A stretch of DNA of 6,941 bases from Burkholderiaceae bacterium (GTDB lineage Bacteria > Pseudomonadota > Gammaproteobacteria > Burkholderiales > Burkholderiaceae_C), in contig JALQVJ010000114.1 in assembly GCA_023260355.1 (NCBI GenBank), positions 1 through 6,941 of the forward strand. The letters run 5' to 3'. Within the stretch, counting starts at the first letter, position 1; each line of letters begins with the position of its first letter. Made by a program: the position numbers and the translations under genes. The notes under the pieces are model-generated. The model was not told the origin of the DNA. It did no database searches and saw only the letters and a program-made list of their open reading frames with translations. This document shows positions 5,283 to 6,941 of the stretch, in pieces.

Positions 5283-6941
5283 TTACATCTTTTCTGGTGC
5301 ATGGACGCCGAGCACTTGAAGACCATTTTTGAGCACTTGTGCCGTGGCTGCAACCAATGCAAGGCGGGCGATCTTGAGTGCCTCGTCGTCCACAAGAATT
5401 CGCTCTGCATCGTAATAGCTATGGTACGCCGCGGCCAGCTCACGCAGGTAAAACGTCACGTCATGTGGCGCAAAGTCTTGCGAGGCTGCAGTCAACATGT
5501 CGGGGTACTTGGCCAAGACCACCATCAAGTTCAAGGCAGCGTCGCTCGAGAGGACAGACAGGTCCGCATCGACCAAACTGCTGCGATCGCCGCCCCAGGT
5601 GTTGATCACTGAGCAAATGCGGGCGTGGGCGTATTGCACGTAGAAAACGGGGTTGTCGTTGTTTTGTGCCAGGGCCAAGTCGATGTCAAAGATGTATTCC
5701 GTGTCGGGCTTGCGGCTGAGCAAAAAGAAGCGCACGGCGTCCGCGCTGGTCCACTCGATCAGATCCCGCAACGTGACGTAACTGCCTGCGCGCTTTGAAA
5801 TTTTGACCTCTTCACCGCCTCGCATCACCCGCACCATGGTGTGCAAGACGTAGCTTGGGTAACCCTCGGGAATACCTGTGTTCAGCGCTTGAAGGCCTGC
5901 ACGCACGCGCGCGATGGTGCCGTGGTGGTCGGAGCCTTGGATGTTGACCACTCTGCCAAATCCCCGCTCCCATTTGCTCACGTGATAGGCGACGTCCGGC
6001 ACGAAGTAGGTGAACGAGCCATCGGTCTTGCGCATGACCCGGTCTTTGTCATCGCCATAGTCGGTTGAGCGCAACCACAGCGCACCGTCTTGCTCGTAGG
6101 TTTTCCCAGCCGCTTGCAAAGCCTCAACGGTGCGGGCCACGCGGCCTTCTGTGTAAAGGCTGGACTCAAGGTAGTACTGATCGAAGCGCACGGAGAAGGC
6201 CTGCAGATCCAAGTCTTGCTCATGGCGCAGGTAGGCCACCGCAAACTGTCGAATGCCATCTAGATCTTCGGCATCCCCGCTGGCCGTGAAGCTGCGATCA
6301 TCGGCGTGGACGGTCGCGCCATTCATGAAATCGCGAGCAATGTCAGCGATGTAATCGCCGTTGTAGGCGTTCTCTGGCCACGCGTCGTCGCCAGGTTGGT
6401 GCCCGCGCGCACGCGCCTGCACCGACAAGGCCAAATTGTTGATTTGAACGCCCGCGTCGTTGTAATAAAACTCGCGGTGGACTTGCAAACCTTGCGTGTC
6501 GAGCAGATTGCAAATGGCATCGCCAAGCGCCGCTTGGCGGCCGTGTCCGACGTGCAATGGGCCAGTGGGGTTGGCCGACACAAATTCGACCAAGACCTTT
6601 TGATCACCCGCGGGCTGCCGTCCGAACGCGTGCGCTTGTCGGAGCACCTCGATGATCACGGCTTGTTTGGCTTCAGGCTTGAGGCGCAGGTTGATGAAGC
6701 CAGGGCCTGCAATGCTGATGTCTTGAACCCATCGGGCGACGGCGGGCTGAGCCAGCAACGCCTGCTGCAAAGCTTCGCCCACCTGGCGAGGATTCTGGCG
6801 CAGTGGCTTGGCCAGTTGCATGGCTGCCGTGCAAGCCAAATCCCCATGGCTGGCTTGCTTGGGGGCTTCAAAGGCAGGGCTCAGGGCATGCTCAGGGGCG
6901 ATGCTTTGCAGTGCCGCGCCCAGCGCACTGACGAGTTCTTG
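5283..6941 (-). CDS. argS: Arginyl-tRNA synthetase ArgRS, first codons missing at window edge
   Basis: ArgRS, a class I synthetase, charges tRNA-Arg with arginine using ATP in the cytoplasm. The visible 552 residues are open to the right edge; the family's usual length suggests that only a few N-terminal residues are missing. In order, the frame shows the N-terminal tRNA-binding domain (about 1-100, including [13 protein letters not shown]), the class I signature HVGH (6554-6543) within [14 protein letters not shown], the ArgRS motif YYNDAGVQI, the second signature KISKRAG in place of KMSKS (KISKR at 5804-5790), and the C-terminal DALR anticodon-binding domain beginning near [10 protein letters not shown] and ending in LGVHAPEKM. 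Both catalytic signatures are intact. In-frame internal starts, such as TTG at 6839, are not the real start because conserved sequence continues upstream of them. The SPOR-protein gene follows after 21 bases. Confidence 0.97.
   Translation of the reverse strand, partial: QELVSALGAALQSIAPEHALSPAFEAPKQASHGDLACTAAMQLAKPLRQNPRQVGEALQQALLAQPAVARWVQDISIAGPGFINLRLKPEAKQAVIIEVLRQAHAFGRQPAGDQKVLVEFVSANPTGPLHVGHGRQAALGDAICNLLDTQGLQVHREFYYNDAGVQINNLALSVQARARGHQPGDDAWPENAYNGDYIADIARDFMNGATVHADDRSFTASGDAEDLDGIRQFAVAYLRHEQDLDLQAFSVRFDQYYLESSLYTEGRVARTVEALQAAGKTYEQDGALWLRSTDYGDDKDRVMRKTDGSFTYFVPDVAYHVSKWERGFGRVVNIQGSDHHGTIARVRAGLQALNTGIPEGYPSYVLHTMVRVMRGGEEVKISKRAGSYVTLRDLIEWTSADAVRFFLLSRKPDTEYIFDIDLALAQNNDNPVFYVQYAHARICSVINTWGGDRSSLVDADLSVLSSDAALNLMVVLAKYPDMLTAASQDFAPHDVTFYLRELAAAYHSYYDAERILVDDEALKIARLALVAATAQVLKNGLQVLGVHAPEKM

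Noticed and set aside
1..6941. Mobile elements, CRISPR arrays, tRNA or rRNA genes, or an undescribed multi-gene system
   Set aside because: No transposase, repeat array, RNA-gene signature or unexplained gene cluster is visible. The window is filled by recognisable core genes with short gaps.

Overview
The window reads as a housekeeping stretch of a betaproteobacterial chromosome, most likely Burkholderiales and close to Comamonadaceae. This rests on protein character, gene order and moderately high GC, not on a search. All seven genes lie on the minus strand, so they are transcribed from the right edge toward the left. Both edges cut genes: argS lacks only its first few codons at the right, and an RNA methyltransferase gene is cut at the left.

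In transcription order: argS (arginyl-tRNA synthetase, 6941-5283), 21 bases, a membrane-anchored SPOR-domain protein (5261-4557), 117 bases with a possible extracytoplasmic-stress promoter, a dsbA-type periplasmic thiol oxidoreductase (4439-3828), then a clear rho-independent terminator (3804-3776). A separate promoter follows and drives lptA (3713-3153), lptB (3148-2387), rpoN (2364-820) and a THUMP-domain class I SAM-dependent RNA methyltransferase (823 to the left edge). The last four genes are tightly packed, with gaps of 4 and 22 bases and a 4-base GTGA overlap.

The window therefore holds two functional blocks. One is translation and the envelope: ArgRS, a peptidoglycan-binding SPOR protein and disulfide-bond formation. 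The other is the conserved lipopolysaccharide-transport and sigma-54 cluster: LptA periplasmic bridge, LptB ATPase, RpoN, plus an rRNA-modification enzyme. The usual partner lptC is not directly upstream of lptA; dsbA and its terminator occupy that place.

I found no mobile element, CRISPR array, RNA gene or undescribed system. The points worth a second look are modest: the dsbA-lptA junction, the candidate stress promoter, the CVHC active site with a twin-arginine leader in the DsbA protein, the GTG start overlapping the rpoN stop, the long acidic region of RpoN, and start codons in all three frames before lptA. No gap without a gene exceeds 120 bases.
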